Source: BOG-908 sp964247675
GTDB taxonomy: Bacteria > Pseudomonadota > Alphaproteobacteria > Acetobacterales > Acetobacteraceae
Length of the DNA: 64,000 nt
Assembly (NCBI GenBank): GCA_964247675.1
Contig: CAXTVW010000003.1
Span: forward strand, 11,607-75,606
Direction: 5' to 3'
Under the pieces are notes generated by a model. It was given only the letters and a program-made list of their open reading frames with translations. It made no database searches and was not told the DNA's origin. Each line of letters starts with the position of its first letter. The first letter of the stretch is position 1. A program made the position numbers and the translations under genes. Shown piece after piece: positions 41,769-51,093 of the stretch.

Positions 41769-42403
41769 TGCCCTGGACCCGGAACGAGATGGCGGCACGT
41801 GCTGCCCTCGAACTAGACCACGGTGATTACGTCAATCTAGGAATAGGCATACCAACCCTTGTAGCGAACCACATCCCCGCAGGTGTCGAGGTGACACTTC
41901 ACTCGGAAAATGGGATGCTCGGCATTGGGCCGTTTCCTTATGAAGGTGAGGAAGATCCCGACCTGATTGACGCAGGCAAGCAGACCATCTCTGAGCTCCC
42001 GGCCTCAAGCTACTTCTCGTCATCGGATAGCTTCGCGATGATTCGAGGTGGACACATTGACCTCACGGTGCTCGGTGCAATGGAAGTGTCCGAGACAGGC
42101 GATATTGCCAACTGGATGATCCCCGACAAGGTCGTCAAAGGAATGGGTGGCGCAATGGACCTTGTAGCTGGTGTCAAAAAGATAATTGTTGTCATGGAGC
42201 ATAGCTCTAAATCGGGCGAGCCGAAATTCATTCCGCGGTGCACTCTGCCACTGACTGGAAAGAATGTCGTCGACATCATAGTCACCAACCTTTGCGTCTT
42301 TTCTCGTGACCATCGTGCTGGCCCTTTTCGTTTGACTGAGTTGGCTCCCGGAGTCACGCATAAGGAAGTTTTAGCAAAAACGTCGGCGAATTTCGTTTGT
42401 TAG
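41768..42403 (+). CDS. 3-oxoacid CoA-transferase subunit B
   Basis: 211 residues. VNLGIGIPTLVANHIP and HSENGMLGIGPFP, which holds the catalytic Glu that forms the CoA thioester, identify the beta subunit. The ATG is seven bases after GGGAGG and shares one base with the stop of subunit A. Whether it is ScoB/AtoA or PcaJ-like cannot be settled by eye; the long PYEGEEDPDL segment is typical of the succinyl-CoA:acetoacetate type, which would suit acetoacetate from fumarylacetoacetase. Confidence 0.92.
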   Translation: MPWTRNEMAARAALELDHGDYVNLGIGIPTLVANHIPAGVEVTLHSENGMLGIGPFPYEGEEDPDLIDAGKQTISELPASSYFSSSDSFAMIRGGHIDLTVLGAMEVSETGDIANWMIPDKVVKGMGGAMDLVAGVKKIIVVMEHSSKSGEPKFIPRCTLPLTGKNVVDIIVTNLCVFSRDHRAGPFRLTELAPGVTHKEVLAKTSANFVC

Positions 42404-42456
42404 ACCACAAGCTTGTTGTCAGTTGAGCAAAGTCATCACTGACCTGATTGACTGGT

Positions 42457-43161
42457 TTATGGGGACGATTGAAGCCAGTCGCGCAGCAACGCACCTGTCT
42501 CTCTCGGGCTCTCTAGCGGGGGTAGGTGACCGCATCGTGCGAACAGGTGCAGCGAGGAGCCCGTGACCCCTTCGTGGATCACTCGTGCGTCTGCCGGCGG
42601 AGTAAGCTGATCGTCCTCGCCGACCGCCACTAGCGTGGGCACCCGGATCGTGCCCAGCAACGGTCGGCTGTCTGGCCGTTCAAGGATTGCCCGCTGCTGA
42701 TGTAGAAACGCCTCACTACCGACCCGCGCCGCCATCGCTTGCACCGTGTTACCGACCGGCCCGGACACGTGGTCGGAGTGGACCAACTGGGGCAACATGC
42801 GGCGGGCCACGCCCAGAAAGCGGCCGACCCGTAACGAGCCCATCGCCGCGCGCCGTTGCATCGCCCGGTCGGGCGTGTCAGGCGCGGCACTGGTATCGAC
42901 TAGCGCCAGCCGGATCACTCGTTCGGGGGCGCGGCGGAGAATTTCAAACGCGACGTAGCCGCCCATTGACAAGGCTGCGAGCGCAAAGCGAGGAGGCGCT
43001 TCGGCCAGTGCGCGCGCCGCCATGGCACCGACGCTATCGTCACGCGTCAGATCGGCCACGCGGCACGCGGCGACGCGACCAAGATAATCGATTTGAGCAG
43101 CCCAAAGCTGACCGTCGCACAGTAGGCCAGGAAGCAGCAGCAGCGGCACGGGTTCACTCAT
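42457..43161 (-). CDS. Alpha/beta hydrolase (enol-lactonase-like)
   Basis: 234 residues. PLLLLPGLLCDG is the oxyanion strand, ALSMGGYVAFEILR the nucleophile elbow, and VGEDDQLTPP plus RCGHLPPLESP give Asp and His. Size and motifs resemble 3-oxoadipate enol-lactonase and related small esterases. It converges on the CoA-transferase genes and is the only minus-strand gene in this part. GGAGAA precedes the ATG. Substrate unknown. Confidence 0.82.
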   Translation of the reverse strand: MSEPVPLLLLPGLLCDGQLWAAQIDYLGRVAACRVADLTRDDSVGAMAARALAEAPPRFALAALSMGGYVAFEILRRAPERVIRLALVDTSAAPDTPDRAMQRRAAMGSLRVGRFLGVARRMLPQLVHSDHVSGPVGNTVQAMAARVGSEAFLHQQRAILERPDSRPLLGTIRVPTLVAVGEDDQLTPPADARVIHEGVTGSSLHLFARCGHLPPLESPRETGALLRDWLQSSP

Positions 43162-43715
43162 CTGCCGGTTCTCCTACCATGCAAGCCTCATTTGATAAGC
43201 GACGGCCCGGGGCAGCACCATCGAACTCTGAAACCAGGACAGGATTGCCCGCTGTGGTCGCTTCGTCAACATTGCGTCAGTCGGCGCAATACTCAGCGCG
43301 AGCTGTCGCGAGCAGCTCGTTGAACGAGCATACGCGAGACATCGACCAGAGCATCGCCTCGAGGACGCTTTACGGGCTGCTGTGGAGTATCCGCTTCGAT
43401 GCTGCGTAAACCGGACGCTCCAGCGCCTTGATCAGGCAGACCCTGGATGAAGCCCGCGAGCGAGTAGCAGCGCTTTGCTAAAACTGCGAATGGTCAGCCA
43501 TCAATGATGATTTAAGAGAAGTTGAGCTTCATCGTCATTTGAATGAGCGACCAACCTTAACCCACATCGGCGTAGTCTAATTTACCTAGCCTTGAGTGAG
43601 CTAGAGACTGCCAGGCCTCTAATCATAAAACCGCAACCTCCGCCGACTAGAAGACACGAGCGTTATGCAATATTCCAACTTATAATTGCTTATATCGTTT
43701 CACGTGGAGGTTGCC
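43162..43715. other. Intergenic region with possible IS3-type remnant
   Basis: About 550 bp without an intact gene. A short frame reading LIRQTLDEARERVAA then a stop resembles the C-terminal block of IS3-family transposases, suggesting decayed mobile DNA. The last 100 bp are A/T-rich and end in GTGGAGG before the decarboxylase, the likely promoter. Confidence 0.35.
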
Positions 43716-44717
43716 ATGGCTCACAAGTTAGATGTCGCATTCTGGAACTACGATCGTACAAGGCTGCTTGCGGACGGAGCTGTCAAGATTGAGGGTGCTG
43801 AGACAATTTTCCATAGCGGACGCATCGTGACGGAGATTTTTGAAGCGATGGTGCGCCAGCGAGCTTATGACGTTTCAGAACTCGGAATGACGTACTTCCT
43901 CCGGACTTTCGATGGTCATGACAAGCCTCCGTTTCTTGCTTTGCCGGTGTTTCCTGTCCGCTCATTTCGCCATGGCGCCGTCTACATTAACAAAGCCAGC
44001 GGCATCACGCGGCCGCAGGATCTAGCCGGCAAGCGCATCGGCGAACTCGCGCTTTACGGCCATGACGCAGGGGTGATGTCAAAAGGAGTTTTGTCGGACG
44101 AGTTCGGGTTGCGGCCCGAACAAAGCCGCTGGATCATCGGCGGGATCGACTTTCCGATGGAGCCGATCGATTTCGTATCACATCCGGTGCCGGACGGCGT
44201 CGAGGTGGAGTGGGCTGGCAAGGACATCGACCTGGGCGACATGCTTGAAACGGGCGGTATCGACGCTCTCATATCTGCCGACGTGCCAAAAGCCGTTCTC
44301 AACAAGTCGCCAAGGGTTGGAAGACTGTTTGAAGATTACGAGGCGGTCGAGCGTGACTATTACCGGCGCACCGGGATCTTCCCAATCATGCACGCTGTCG
44401 TTGTCACGCGTGAACTGGCTGAACAGCATCCCGATGTGGTGAAGGCCGTTTATCGTGGCTTCTGCGTCGCTAAAGATCAGATGGAAGCGGAATACGTGAA
44501 AGGTATGACCTTCAACAACATGACGGTGATGCTGCCTTGGTTCACGAACCTGATCGAAGAAAACCGCACCCTTCTCGGCAACGATTGGTGGCCTTACGGT
44601 ATCGAGCGCAATCGCGCCGCCATCAATGCAGTTCTGCGCTATCACTACGAACAGGGCCTGACAAAGCGCCAATACGCGATCGAAGACGTGTTTGTGCCCG
44701 GCTTGCTGGATAGCTGA
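43716..44717 (+). CDS. 4,5-dihydroxyphthalate decarboxylase-family protein (Pht5-like)
   Basis: 333 residues with a periplasmic-binding-protein-like fold but no signal peptide. DVAFWNYDRTRLLADG, DVSELGMTYFLRTF, PVFPVRSFRHGAVYIN and GKRIGELALYGHDAG match the Pht5 family, which decarboxylates 4,5-dihydroxyphthalate to protocatechuate without a cofactor. The ATG follows GGAGG. It is at the right end of the island and alone on its transcript. A phthalate-type diacid is therefore one candidate substrate for the island. Confidence 0.85.
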   Translation: MAHKLDVAFWNYDRTRLLADGAVKIEGAETIFHSGRIVTEIFEAMVRQRAYDVSELGMTYFLRTFDGHDKPPFLALPVFPVRSFRHGAVYINKASGITRPQDLAGKRIGELALYGHDAGVMSKGVLSDEFGLRPEQSRWIIGGIDFPMEPIDFVSHPVPDGVEVEWAGKDIDLGDMLETGGIDALISADVPKAVLNKSPRVGRLFEDYEAVERDYYRRTGIFPIMHAVVVTRELAEQHPDVVKAVYRGFCVAKDQMEAEYVKGMTFNNMTVMLPWFTNLIEENRTLLGNDWWPYGIERNRAAINAVLRYHYEQGLTKRQYAIEDVFVPGLLDS

Positions 44718-44785
44718 TCTGACGCCGCAGGCTCCAAGAAATTTGAGGCGTGCTGCCTTGAGGAGTGGACCGGGCGTGAGCCCTC

Positions 44786-46048
44786 TTAATGCGACAAAGA
44801 GAGTGGGCCGGGACTCGGCACGAACCCGGCTCCAGATAACTTGAAAACCGTATAGGATGCGGTTCCGTAAAGGTTTCCTTCTGAGTCCGCCGTCAAGCCA
44901 GCTTCTGGTGCAAGGCCGTCCGTATTATCCTGGAAAGCGTAAAGCAGCGTAAGTGTCTTGTGATCGGCGGACAGTTTGAACACCGAGCCGAGGAAGGGTC
45001 CATTTCCGCCGAACTCATCCCCGCCTCCGTTGAGCGTCCCGAACAGATTTCCCATCGCGTCAATCAGCAGTGTGCCCTGGGGCACGTCACCGACAGGATC
45101 GTTGTTCCCGAAAGTTGCAAGTGTGACGAGTTTGTTGTGGTTGGGTCCTGGCAGCTCAAATATGGTGCCTCCGTATCCTGGGCCACCATACTGCGTCGTG
45201 CCATACAGATTGCCGGCGGCGTCCATCGTCAGGCCGCCTCTTGGGTTTGCTCCGTTGGTGAGGTTGAAAGTCACCAGCGTCGTCAGCTTGTCGTGGTTTG
45301 GACCCGACAGCTTGAAGACTGTTCCGTAATTGCCCGTGCCGGTGAAAGTGGTTCCATATAGTGCGCCTGCAGCATCGGCTACCAATGTCGAGTTGGGCTG
45401 GCTGCCGTTTGTGCCTGCAAATGACACCACGGTCGTCAATAACCGATGTCCAGGGCCGGACAGCTTGAACACCGTCCCGTAACCGCTGGTGCCGCCGGTG
45501 GCGGTCGTTCCGAAAAGATTGCCTGCGAAATACGGGTAGCCGGGCGCGTGGATCTCTCCGGGTGCATAGAGAGCCAATCCGCCTACCGGGCCAGAACCGT
45601 TGGCGCCAGTAAAGGACGCCTCCGTGGTCAACGTCTGGTGGCCAGGGCCGGACAGTCGAAATGCCGTGCCGGATCCTGCCGAACCGCCGGCTGTCGTCGT
45701 TCCGAAAAGATTGCCGAAGGCGTCTAGCGTAAGGGCGGCGGCCGGACCTGCTCCGTTCGAACCATCGAAGGATACGAGTGTCTTGAGTTTCGTATGGTCA
45801 GCGCCCGAAAGCTCGAACACCACACCCTGGCCGAACTCCCCGCCGCCGCTGCCGCCGAACATCGTCGTCCCATACAGGTTTCCGGCAAGATCAAAGACAA
45901 GACCTGCGGTGGATGTGTTCCCGTTAGCTCCGCTGAAGGTTGCCAGCGTTGTGAAAACTGGCGCGGCCGCGACTGAATTTGAGGCAAGCACCGTCATGCC
46001 AACCAAAGCTGCGATGAGATCTACGCAGAAGCGGCTTTTCACATTCAC
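44786..46048 (-). CDS. Secreted GXT-repeat (TIGR03803-like) protein
   Basis: 420 residues. A signal peptide (CVDLIAALVGMTVLAS...VAAA) is followed by about seven repeats of the form NLYGTTxxGG...GTVFKLSG, each about 50 residues, predicted to form a beta-propeller-like or beta-strand surface. The GTG is preceded by AGGAGG seven bases away; the long upstream frame is not used. Such repeat proteins are extracellular with no known activity. It lies just outside the catabolic island. Confidence 0.85.
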   Translation of the reverse strand: MNVKSRFCVDLIAALVGMTVLASNSVAAAPVFTTLATFSGANGNTSTAGLVFDLAGNLYGTTMFGGSGGGEFGQGVVFELSGADHTKLKTLVSFDGSNGAGPAAALTLDAFGNLFGTTTAGGSAGSGTAFRLSGPGHQTLTTEASFTGANGSGPVGGLALYAPGEIHAPGYPYFAGNLFGTTATGGTSGYGTVFKLSGPGHRLLTTVVSFAGTNGSQPNSTLVADAAGALYGTTFTGTGNYGTVFKLSGPNHDKLTTLVTFNLTNGANPRGGLTMDAAGNLYGTTQYGGPGYGGTIFELPGPNHNKLVTLATFGNNDPVGDVPQGTLLIDAMGNLFGTLNGGGDEFGGNGPFLGSVFKLSADHKTLTLLYAFQDNTDGLAPEAGLTADSEGNLYGTASYTVFKLSGAGFVPSPGPLSLSH

Positions 46049-46284
46049 AAGGAATCCTCCTACGTTTATTGGAATTTTGCAGAGATTAGCTCGCGATTTA
46101 TGTCGATGCACGAGAAAAGCTTTTTGAGAGATACGGAACGGCTGCTGAATGAAAAGCGTTCGCCCCTGACAAGCAGCAACGCCGGCAGCATTCTGCCCAG
46201 CCCTCATGGTTGCCGTTTTCCCGAAAGCCAAGACAACGACAGTATCTGCTTTGGAAGAGGTTTCGAGCGTTGTATTTGGGGGTG
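46049..46284. other. Intergenic, no gene seen
   Basis: 236 bp between the GXT-repeat start and the end of the bicupin gene. Only the AGGAGG site of the repeat protein is recognisable. Confidence 0.5.
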
Positions 46285-47280
46285 TCACCGCGGGTCGAGA
46301 CAAGCGACATCCAACGGCCGCCACCCGGCCTCGTTGAAGAGGTCGTGCATGCGTTTTCCTGCGGCGGCTGGCGGCACGGCCGGTGCTCCCGCATCCTGCG
46401 TTTTTGCGCCGAAGGCTTTCAGCACCCGTGCAAATCCGGGCGCGGTATGGATCACGAGCAGCCGTGCGGTGGCGCTCGTCGCGCGTATCGCGGTTGCCGT
46501 CCCACGTGGCGAGAAGCTCGTCGAGCCTGCCGTCATGGCTTCCCCGCGCCCGTCCAGCTTGATTTCCGCCTCGCCCTCCAGGAGGCAGTGCACTTCGTCG
46601 ACACCGTCGCGAAGATGAAGCGGAATGCCTTGTCCCTGCCGTAGGGTCACCTCGAACATGCAATAGCGGCCGCCCGTGCTGCCGCCGTCGGCCAATACTG
46701 ACCAGTGGCACCCCTCGTACCACCAAGCCTCGGCGGTGGCGGCGTGCGCGATGAAGGGCTGCGCAGACGCGTCATGGTTCGGCCGCGTGGACCGCTCCTG
46801 CGTGAGCGGCATTCCCCCGTACGAATCCGATAGTGTCAGCAACAGGTCGCGCGGCGGCATCGGCAGGTCGGCAGGCGGCAGCGTGTCGGCCATCGCCGGG
46901 ACGGCACCGCCCATCAGGAACAACTCGAAGCCGGCCGGGAGGTAGAAATTGATCAGGCTGGCCTGCTTCTGAACGATGAAGGAGTGTTCGGTATGCCGGG
47001 GAACGGCTACGAACGATCCCGGTCCGGCCGTGAACGTCGTGCCTCCGGCCTGGAACGATACCGACCCGTCCACGACGTAGAGGCCTTCTTCCTGAGGGTG
47101 GTCGTGCCTGGTGGGACCGCTACCCACCGAGCACAGCTGATCAAGCATGCAAAAGGACCCGCCGGTCTGTATCCCAGTGGCGATGACCCGCCATAGCACG
47201 CCGATCATCCAGTAGGATGGCGCGCTGGCTGCGTGCTGCACGTACGCGCGGGCGGTCTGGTTCGTTGCACAATCGCTCAC
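46285..47280 (-). CDS. Bicupin, quercetin-dioxygenase-like
   Basis: 331 residues with two cupin units. The first has RHDHPQEEGLYVVDGSVSF and HTEHSFIVQ, a full His/His/Glu/His set for iron or manganese. The second has PLHLRDGVDEVHCLLEGEAEI. Bacterial quercetinases and pirins share this plan, but the substrate is open. The GTG with GGAG six bases upstream is used; another GTG is four codons earlier. It is divergent from the reductase/AraC pair. Confidence 0.78.
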   Translation of the reverse strand: MSDCATNQTARAYVQHAASAPSYWMIGVLWRVIATGIQTGGSFCMLDQLCSVGSGPTRHDHPQEEGLYVVDGSVSFQAGGTTFTAGPGSFVAVPRHTEHSFIVQKQASLINFYLPAGFELFLMGGAVPAMADTLPPADLPMPPRDLLLTLSDSYGGMPLTQERSTRPNHDASAQPFIAHAATAEAWWYEGCHWSVLADGGSTGGRYCMFEVTLRQGQGIPLHLRDGVDEVHCLLEGEAEIKLDGRGEAMTAGSTSFSPRGTATAIRATSATARLLVIHTAPGFARVLKAFGAKTQDAGAPAVPPAAAGKRMHDLFNEAGWRPLDVACLDPR

Positions 47281-47579
47281 GGTTTTCTCCACCTGGTCCA
47301 GCCCAGGGCTTTACGCCGTCCCACCGCGTGGTAGGCCGGGCGGGAGCACGTTCTTGCTGTTATCTTTGCGCACGGGCTCCCATCATCAGCATCGTACTGA
47401 CAAGAAGCACTGCATGACCGAGCTGCTGAACCTAAATCTGGAGCGGGCGTGACGTTTGCCGCCGGCCTGACTGGCCTTCCGCGGATTGGGGGCCGGGCTG
47501 ATGGCCTGGTCCGGCCGGCCGATGGCGCGACCGCGGGCAAGCCGCGGGCGCGGAGTCTGCCATCGTTCCGGCGGCTGCC

Positions 47580-48554
47580 ATGAGCGCGAAGAGTGCTTCA
47601 CCTGCACCATCGCGACCCCTGCGCATCGCCGTGCTCGGCACTGGGAAGATCGGCAGCACGTTCGCCTTCCAGCTGGCGCGTGCTGGCGGCCACGACGTCA
47701 CCGTCATCGCGCGGCCCGGGTCTGCCCGGCTGCAGCAGCTCGAACGCGAATTGGCCATCGTCGGCGTGGATGGGTCGCGCGCCGGCGTGACGGTCGCCAG
47801 CGCCCTGGACGAACGGGCATCTTACGACCTGGTTCTCGTGACCCTCCTGGCGCACCAGGTGGACGCGCAACTGCCAGCCCTGGCGCGCAGTGCCGCCCCG
47901 TGCATTCTGTTCCTGTTCAACACCTTCCATCCGGAGCAACTGCAGGCGGCGATCGGCGAAGATCGTTGCGCGTTCGGCATGCCGTTCGTCCAGGCGATGT
48001 TGACCGCCGACGGCAGGCTCAGGAGCACAATCGGCGCAGCCGGTCAGAAGACACGCGTGAGCCAGCAACGCTGGGCCGACCTGTTCAATGCAGCCGGCCT
48101 GCCCGCCGTCCTGGATGCTGACATGCCGCTCTGGCTGCGCTGCCACGTTCCGCTGTGTGTTGCATTCGAAAGCGTCTGCGTCGCCGGCGAGCGGCGCGGC
48201 GGCGGCGCGTCGTGGCGCGAGGCGGCGGTCCTGGCGCGCGGCGTCCGCGCCAGCTACGGCCTCATCCGAGCACTCGGTTACGATCTCTATCCAAACGCGA
48301 AGAAGCTGCTCGCAGGCAGCCCGACGGTGCTGGTGGCAACCATGCTCTGGTCCCTGTCGCGCCTCCGCCCGTTCCGCGAGCTGTTGGCGTCGGGCGAAGC
48401 AGAGTGCGCGGCCCTGGTCGATGCCATGGTGGCGGCTGCAGCGCGCACCGGCCCGGCCAATGCCGTATCGGACATCCAGGCGATGAAGCCGCTTGGCATG
48501 CCGCCGATGCCGGAAAGCTCGTCGCCCGGCGCTACCCCTGCCGGAACAGGGTGA
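47580..48554 (+). CDS. NAD(P)-binding ketopantoate-reductase-like protein
   Basis: 324 residues. LRIAVLGTGKIGSTFAFQLARAG is a clear Rossmann start, followed by VIARPGS and DLVLVTLLAHQVD as in PanE. The C-terminal helical half is divergent and lacks the usual KLLxN motif, so it may not be a true ketopantoate reductase. Its stop shares a base with the start of the AraC gene (TGATG), forming a two-gene unit. A short fragment of a similar gene is found near 60.1 kb. Confidence 0.78.
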   Translation: MSAKSASPAPSRPLRIAVLGTGKIGSTFAFQLARAGGHDVTVIARPGSARLQQLERELAIVGVDGSRAGVTVASALDERASYDLVLVTLLAHQVDAQLPALARSAAPCILFLFNTFHPEQLQAAIGEDRCAFGMPFVQAMLTADGRLRSTIGAAGQKTRVSQQRWADLFNAAGLPAVLDADMPLWLRCHVPLCVAFESVCVAGERRGGGASWREAAVLARGVRASYGLIRALGYDLYPNAKKLLAGSPTVLVATMLWSLSRLRPFRELLASGEAECAALVDAMVAAAARTGPANAVSDIQAMKPLGMPPMPESSSPGATPAGTG

Positions 48555-49378
48555 TGGGGCTATTTGACTTGCGTTTCGACCGCAACGCCACCGTCCGCGG
48601 TGATGCGCAGCTCAAGCGTGTCCGTCATGATGACATGACCGTGGAGATCGATGGCGACGATGCGCTTGGGCTCGTGGTCAATCTGGATGGCGCCCATCGC
48701 TTCGAAGGCCGGGTAGACGGCAAATTCCGGTCGGGAGCACCACGGCCTGGTTCCGTTACGGTGCTGCCGCCGTTCTGCCGATGCCGGTTCCGGCTTACCG
48801 GAAACTGTTCGGTCGTGATGTTTCGCATTGCCTGGCGGGACGTCACGTGCAGCGCGCTGCAAACAGGGCGGGATCCCGACAAGCTGACGATCCCGCTCCG
48901 CATCAACGATGATGAGCCGGCGCTTGCACAGGGCCTTCTCCGTGCGGTGACGGCTGACCTGCCCGTGGAACGCGACGTGGCGATAAGCGACGTCATCGGC
49001 CATCTGCTTGCCGGCCCGGCCTCTCTCGCGATCCGGCGGCATTCCATCGGCCTGTCCGGCCCGACACTGAAGCGTATCGTCGACCGCATGCAGACCCGCT
49101 CGGCGGCCACACCAACCCTGTCCGACCTGGCGCGGGAAGCCGGGTTGAGCCCGTACCACTTCACCCGCTGTTTCAAGCAGGCGACGGGCCTGCCGCCGCA
49201 TCAATACCTTCTCCGTTGCCGGGTCGAGCGGACGATGGACCTGTTGGCCCGGACGGATTGGCCGGTCGGCGCCATAGCGCGGGATGCCGGTTTTTCCCAC
49301 GCCGCCCACCAGGCCCGCCACTTCCGGCGTGCGACAGGGCTGCCTCCCGAAACCTACCGGCAGCAGGTTCTGCCATGA
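48554..49378 (+). CDS. AraC-family transcriptional regulator
   Basis: 274 residues. Two C-terminal HTH motifs: LSDLAREAGLSPYHFTRCFK and VGAIARDAGFSHAAHQARHF, followed by RRATGLPPETYR. The N-terminal half is a cupin-like sensing domain without a recognised ligand. It probably controls its own two-gene operon and perhaps the divergent bicupin. Confidence 0.9.
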   Translation: MGLFDLRFDRNATVRGDAQLKRVRHDDMTVEIDGDDALGLVVNLDGAHRFEGRVDGKFRSGAPRPGSVTVLPPFCRCRFRLTGNCSVVMFRIAWRDVTCSALQTGRDPDKLTIPLRINDDEPALAQGLLRAVTADLPVERDVAISDVIGHLLAGPASLAIRRHSIGLSGPTLKRIVDRMQTRSAATPTLSDLAREAGLSPYHFTRCFKQATGLPPHQYLLRCRVERTMDLLARTDWPVGAIARDAGFSHAAHQARHFRRATGLPPETYRQQVLP

Positions 49379-49433
49379 ACACCCCAGGCTGGGCATTCGT
49401 TTTATGCGACAAACCGCGGGTGGCCGAGCGAAG

Positions 49434-49859
49434 TTACTCGCCCAAAAGATGCAGCACGATCTCGCGGCGGTGTGGCTGGCGGCGATGTTCGAACAAATAG
49501 AGACCCTGCCAGGTCCCAAGTACAGGGAGCCCATTGGCCACAGGTATCGTGAGCTGCGTATCGGTCAGCATGGTGCGCAAATGCGCCGGCATGTCGTCCG
49601 ATCCCTCGTCGTCATGCGCGTATCGACTAGCATCCTCGGGCACGAGGATTTCGAAGAAGCGCGCAATGTCCGCACGCACGGTCGGATCGGCATTTTCTTG
49701 TACGGTGAGCGAAGCGGAGGTGTGACGGCACCAGATGGTCAGCAGACCGGTCTCGATTCCCTGGTCCGTGACCCATGTCAGGATTGGCCTGGTGATCGCG
49801 GTCAATCCTTTTCCGCGCGTTTCGATTGTAAGCTGGTGTACTGATTGCCTCATCTGCAT
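49434..49859 (-). CDS. YjbQ/UPF0047 family protein
   Basis: 141 residues, a complete family member. GLLTIWCRHTSASLTVQENADP and the C-terminal LGTWQGLYLFEHRRQPHRREIVLHLLGE are diagnostic. The protein forms trimers with a metal site and shows weak thiamine-phosphate synthase activity in E. coli tests; its true role is unknown. Single gene. Confidence 0.93.
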   Translation of the reverse strand: MQMRQSVHQLTIETRGKGLTAITRPILTWVTDQGIETGLLTIWCRHTSASLTVQENADPTVRADIARFFEILVPEDASRYAHDDEGSDDMPAHLRTMLTDTQLTIPVANGLPVLGTWQGLYLFEHRRQPHRREIVLHLLGE

Positions 49860-50432
49860 GGGTCAGGTGCTTCCTGCTGGTTGAGCGCTGAGCGCCTTTG
49901 TTCAGGGTCGATCTTCTGAACTCTCCGGATGGCAGACGGCCCGCGCAGCCATCATCGATGCTGCCATCTGTAATGCCGGGCAGGTCGCGCCGGTTCAATC
50001 CCGCCTTGCGCCGCTGCGTGGCCGCTCCCGTCCGGTGCTCGCCGTGTCCGCCGCGAAGGTATGCGTGGCACACCGTTCCAACGTTCGAGTGCTGCCCAGC
50101 GGCACCGGAGTTTTTCTGGACGCCGACAGCGAGCACAACAAATCGGCGGTGGCGGCGGACCCAGCCCCTTACCGACCGCGGCTCCACCTGGCTACGCGCA
50201 AATGTTGGCTCCTTGATAATAAGCGGCGCCGAGCGGATCCCGCAACTGGCGGATTCAAGCGGCTGCCCATCATGACCGCCTGCCGGCAGCGTACTGTTGG
50301 ATGTGCTCGTGCCATCGCCAAAGGACCCAAGCGGCCGCGTAACCTCAAGCGTTGGCAGAAGATGCCGGCAGCGTCCGAAGCGGAGGGTGATCGCTCAGCA
50401 AGCCACAAACGGTTGTTTCAAGCCTCGCGAGT
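49860..50432. other. Intergenic, no gene recognised
   Basis: About 570 bp. Overlapping open frames on both strands show only high-GC background composition. No repeat, hairpin or RNA motif was recognised. Confidence 0.4.
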
Positions 50433-50771
50433 TTATAATGAGGCTTCGCGATAGGCTATCTCGCCGATGGCGGGTTCCTGGATCAGTCTAGATCCAGGTA
50501 GAGACGCCACGGTTCCAGGTTGCGGGAGTTCCTCGTCCGCGACGCCGGCGTTGTGAATGCTCCACGCGATCTGCTTGACGTGCTCCAGATAGCGAACGTC
50601 ACGATGCTGGCTGGCTCGTATGGCCTCGTTGATGGGGCGCCAGCGGTCCCTTGCGTCAGCCGGAATGAATTTCAGCGCCATGGCATAGAACGCACCTATA
50701 GACCTCTTCGTGGCTCGGCCTGATGCTATTTCAGCCTGAAGCATGGCATGTATTGTGTTCGCTGGCGTCAT
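50433..50771 (-). CDS. Hypothetical protein
   Basis: 112 residues, predicted mostly helical (MLQAEIASGRATKRSIGAFY, RYLEHVKQIAWSIHNAG). Not recognised. Codon use is plausible and the frame is the only one open across this stretch on this strand, but there is no strong ribosome site. Could be a small cytosolic protein. Confidence 0.4.
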   Translation of the reverse strand: MTPANTIHAMLQAEIASGRATKRSIGAFYAMALKFIPADARDRWRPINEAIRASQHRDVRYLEHVKQIAWSIHNAGVADEELPQPGTVASLPGSRLIQEPAIGEIAYREASL

Positions 50772-51093
50772 GGATCGGGATTGACTCCTTGGTTCTGAGC
50801 GCGACGGCGGCTGACGTTTCGCGGTCGCATGGAAGAATCGTCTGCTTCGCAGGTTGCGAACCCGACGCCAGCAATCCTGGTTCGAGCTACGCTTCGCCGG
50901 TCACCGCTTACTGCCGGTTGTAGGGAGAGCACGCTGCGCGGTGGCGTATCGCATTGGTCGACATGTCCTGTAGGTCAGCCTGTCATCAGAGGCGTGTTGC
51001 CACCCTGAAACCCGTCACCATCGCAGAATATTTTTTTGACTTAGGGTTCGACACGCGCCAGCGTGAATGGCGGCATCGCAGTGGGCAGGGCGA
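50772..51093. other. Intergenic upstream of the sigma-factor operon
   Basis: About 320 bp. The sigma frame is open back to 50954, so its start may lie further left. No recognised promoter motif was found. Confidence 0.4.

Noticed and set aside
44786..46726. Extended 646-codon version of the GXT-repeat gene
   Set aside because: The GTG at 46048 has an AGGAGG site and begins a signal peptide; the upstream part is only an open frame over the bicupin gene.
49898..50454. Plus- and minus-strand frames in the 49.9-50.4 kb region
   Set aside because: No motif, no ribosome site and high-GC background composition.
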